The translations under genes were made by a program, and so were the position numbers. The notes under the pieces are model-generated. The model worked only from the letters and a program-made list of their open reading frames with translations, ran no database searches and was not told the origin of the DNA. Shown here one piece after another: positions 63,167-64,000 of a stretch of DNA of 64,000 nt. Position 1 is the first letter of the stretch. Every line of letters begins with the position of its first letter. The stretch is from Saccopteryx bilineata (Eukaryota > Chordata > Mammalia > Chiroptera > Emballonuridae), in assembly GCF_036850765.1 (NCBI RefSeq), contig NC_089495.1, forward strand, positions 203,175,847-203,239,846, in the 5' to 3' direction.

Positions 63167-63357
63167 GCCTGACCTGTGGTGGCGCAGTGGATAAAGCATC
63201 GACCTGGAAATGCTGAGGTCGCTGGTTCGAAACCCTGGGCTTGCCTGGTCAAGGCACATATGGGAGTTGATGCTTCCAGCTCCTCCCCCCCTTCTCTCTC
63301 TATCTCTCTCTCCTTTCTAAAATAAATAAATAAAATAAAAATTAAAAAAAAAAAAAA
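63167..63357 (+). repeat. SINE type A
   Basis: Full type A with a perfect 14-bp TSD AGAAATCCAGTAGC (63153-63166, 63358-63371). Confidence 0.95.
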
Positions 63358-64000
63358 AGAAATCCAGTAGCACATTCCCACTTTATTGACTTCAATGATG
63401 AAGACGATGATGGAGGAGCAGAAGTTTGACACATTCTCTTCAGACCCCTCTCAGGACTGTCCCCACAGTTACTGGTGTCAGAGGGTTCATCATTGGGAAG
63501 TACACTCTCGGCCTCTTAGATGAGCCTGCAAATGCAACTTCTTAAAGCAAGAATAGATTTAAAATTAGGTGGGTTGGAGGCACCTTTCCAGACACTGAGC
63601 TAATTACCCAAACCCTGTTCCTTCAATTGTTTGGAAACATTGGGTGGCCATTAAACCTGTTTTTCCCCATTTTCCTGTTTTCTGGGATAAACACATCAAA
63701 ATAGAAAGCTTGACTCTAACAATGCTCTCTGATTAGTGGTTTGCAGAATGCTCTGTAATTTGTGATCTGCTGGCTAGAAATGGAAGAATGATGGAATGCA
63801 AATAGTGCTGTGGCCCACCCAATAGGGAGTCAGGCATCCTAAACATTCAAGTTGGTTGTACTGTGGACGGCCTGCATAAACTTGGTTACAGATCTTAGTT
63901 GCCTCATCTATAAAATAGAGAAACTGAACCAGATCAGTGTTGCATGAACTCTTCTGCAGAAGAGCAGTGCTCCTCAGGATGTTGGTAAGAGTTCCTCAGA

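Overview
The window is mammalian nuclear DNA, almost certainly from a bat. It has split genes with GT-AG introns, a CpG-rich promoter, old MIR and L1M remnants, and dozens of young tRNA-derived SINEs with perfect target-site duplications (TSDs). There are also several non-autonomous hAT elements and a mariner MITE, a mix typical of bats. Some SINEs are VES-like. The dominant families do not look like the horseshoe-bat (Rhin-1) type as I remember it, so a yangochiropteran bat is my guess. An emballonurid is possible, but this rests on memory and is low confidence.

Two protein-coding genes lie tail to tail. EIF2S2 (eIF2 beta) is on the + strand. Its CpG-island promoter is at about 1-237, nine coding exons run from 238 to 23068, and two candidate poly(A) signals lie at 23312 and 24405. 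All nine exons join in frame to 1002 nt, giving 333 aa, the expected length. RALY (an hnRNP C-like RNA-binding protein) is on the - strand. Coding exons run from 41658 down to 34881, followed by a separate 3'UTR exon ending near 33385. Its promoter and 5'UTR exons are not identified and probably lie right of the window, so 41668-64000 is read as 5' RALY intron. The RALY-EIF2S2 arrangement matches human 20q11.22 and mouse chromosome 2, where ASIP (agouti) lies beyond the EIF2S2 promoter.

Layout: 1-850 CpG island and EIF2S2 exon 1; 253-7198 intron 1; 7199-23068 remaining EIF2S2 exons, with introns full of SINEs; 23069-24430 3'UTR; 24430-33380 intergenic; 33385-41667 RALY exons; 41668-64000 RALY intron with SINEs, hAT elements and old MIR/L1M pieces.

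SINE types used below. Type A: about 190 bp, head CCTGACCTGTGGTGGCGCAG. Type B: about 300-350 bp, head CCTGACCAGGCGGTGGCGCA, long CTTGAG-rich body, tail ATCAATGAACAACTAAGG. Type C: about 360 bp, head GGCCCTGGCCGGTTGGCTCA, tail TTTCCAGCTTCAGAAAAATA. Type C2: a diverged relative of C. Type D: about 150 bp, head related to CTGGCCGGAGAGCTCAGTTG. VES-like: two old copies. All have recognisable pol III A and B boxes. Strand is that of the tRNA-like head.

Most notable observations: (1) an in-frame stop in RALY's 48-nt alternative exon, which would make that exon skipped or non-productive; (2) a RALY glycine-rich tract expanded to about 80 residues; (3) type C SINEs carry a match to the CTCF core motif, intact in eight places and duplicated in a subfamily; (4) all four hAT insertions sit on 8-bp TSDs of the form nnnTAnnn, the pattern of Buster-type hATs.
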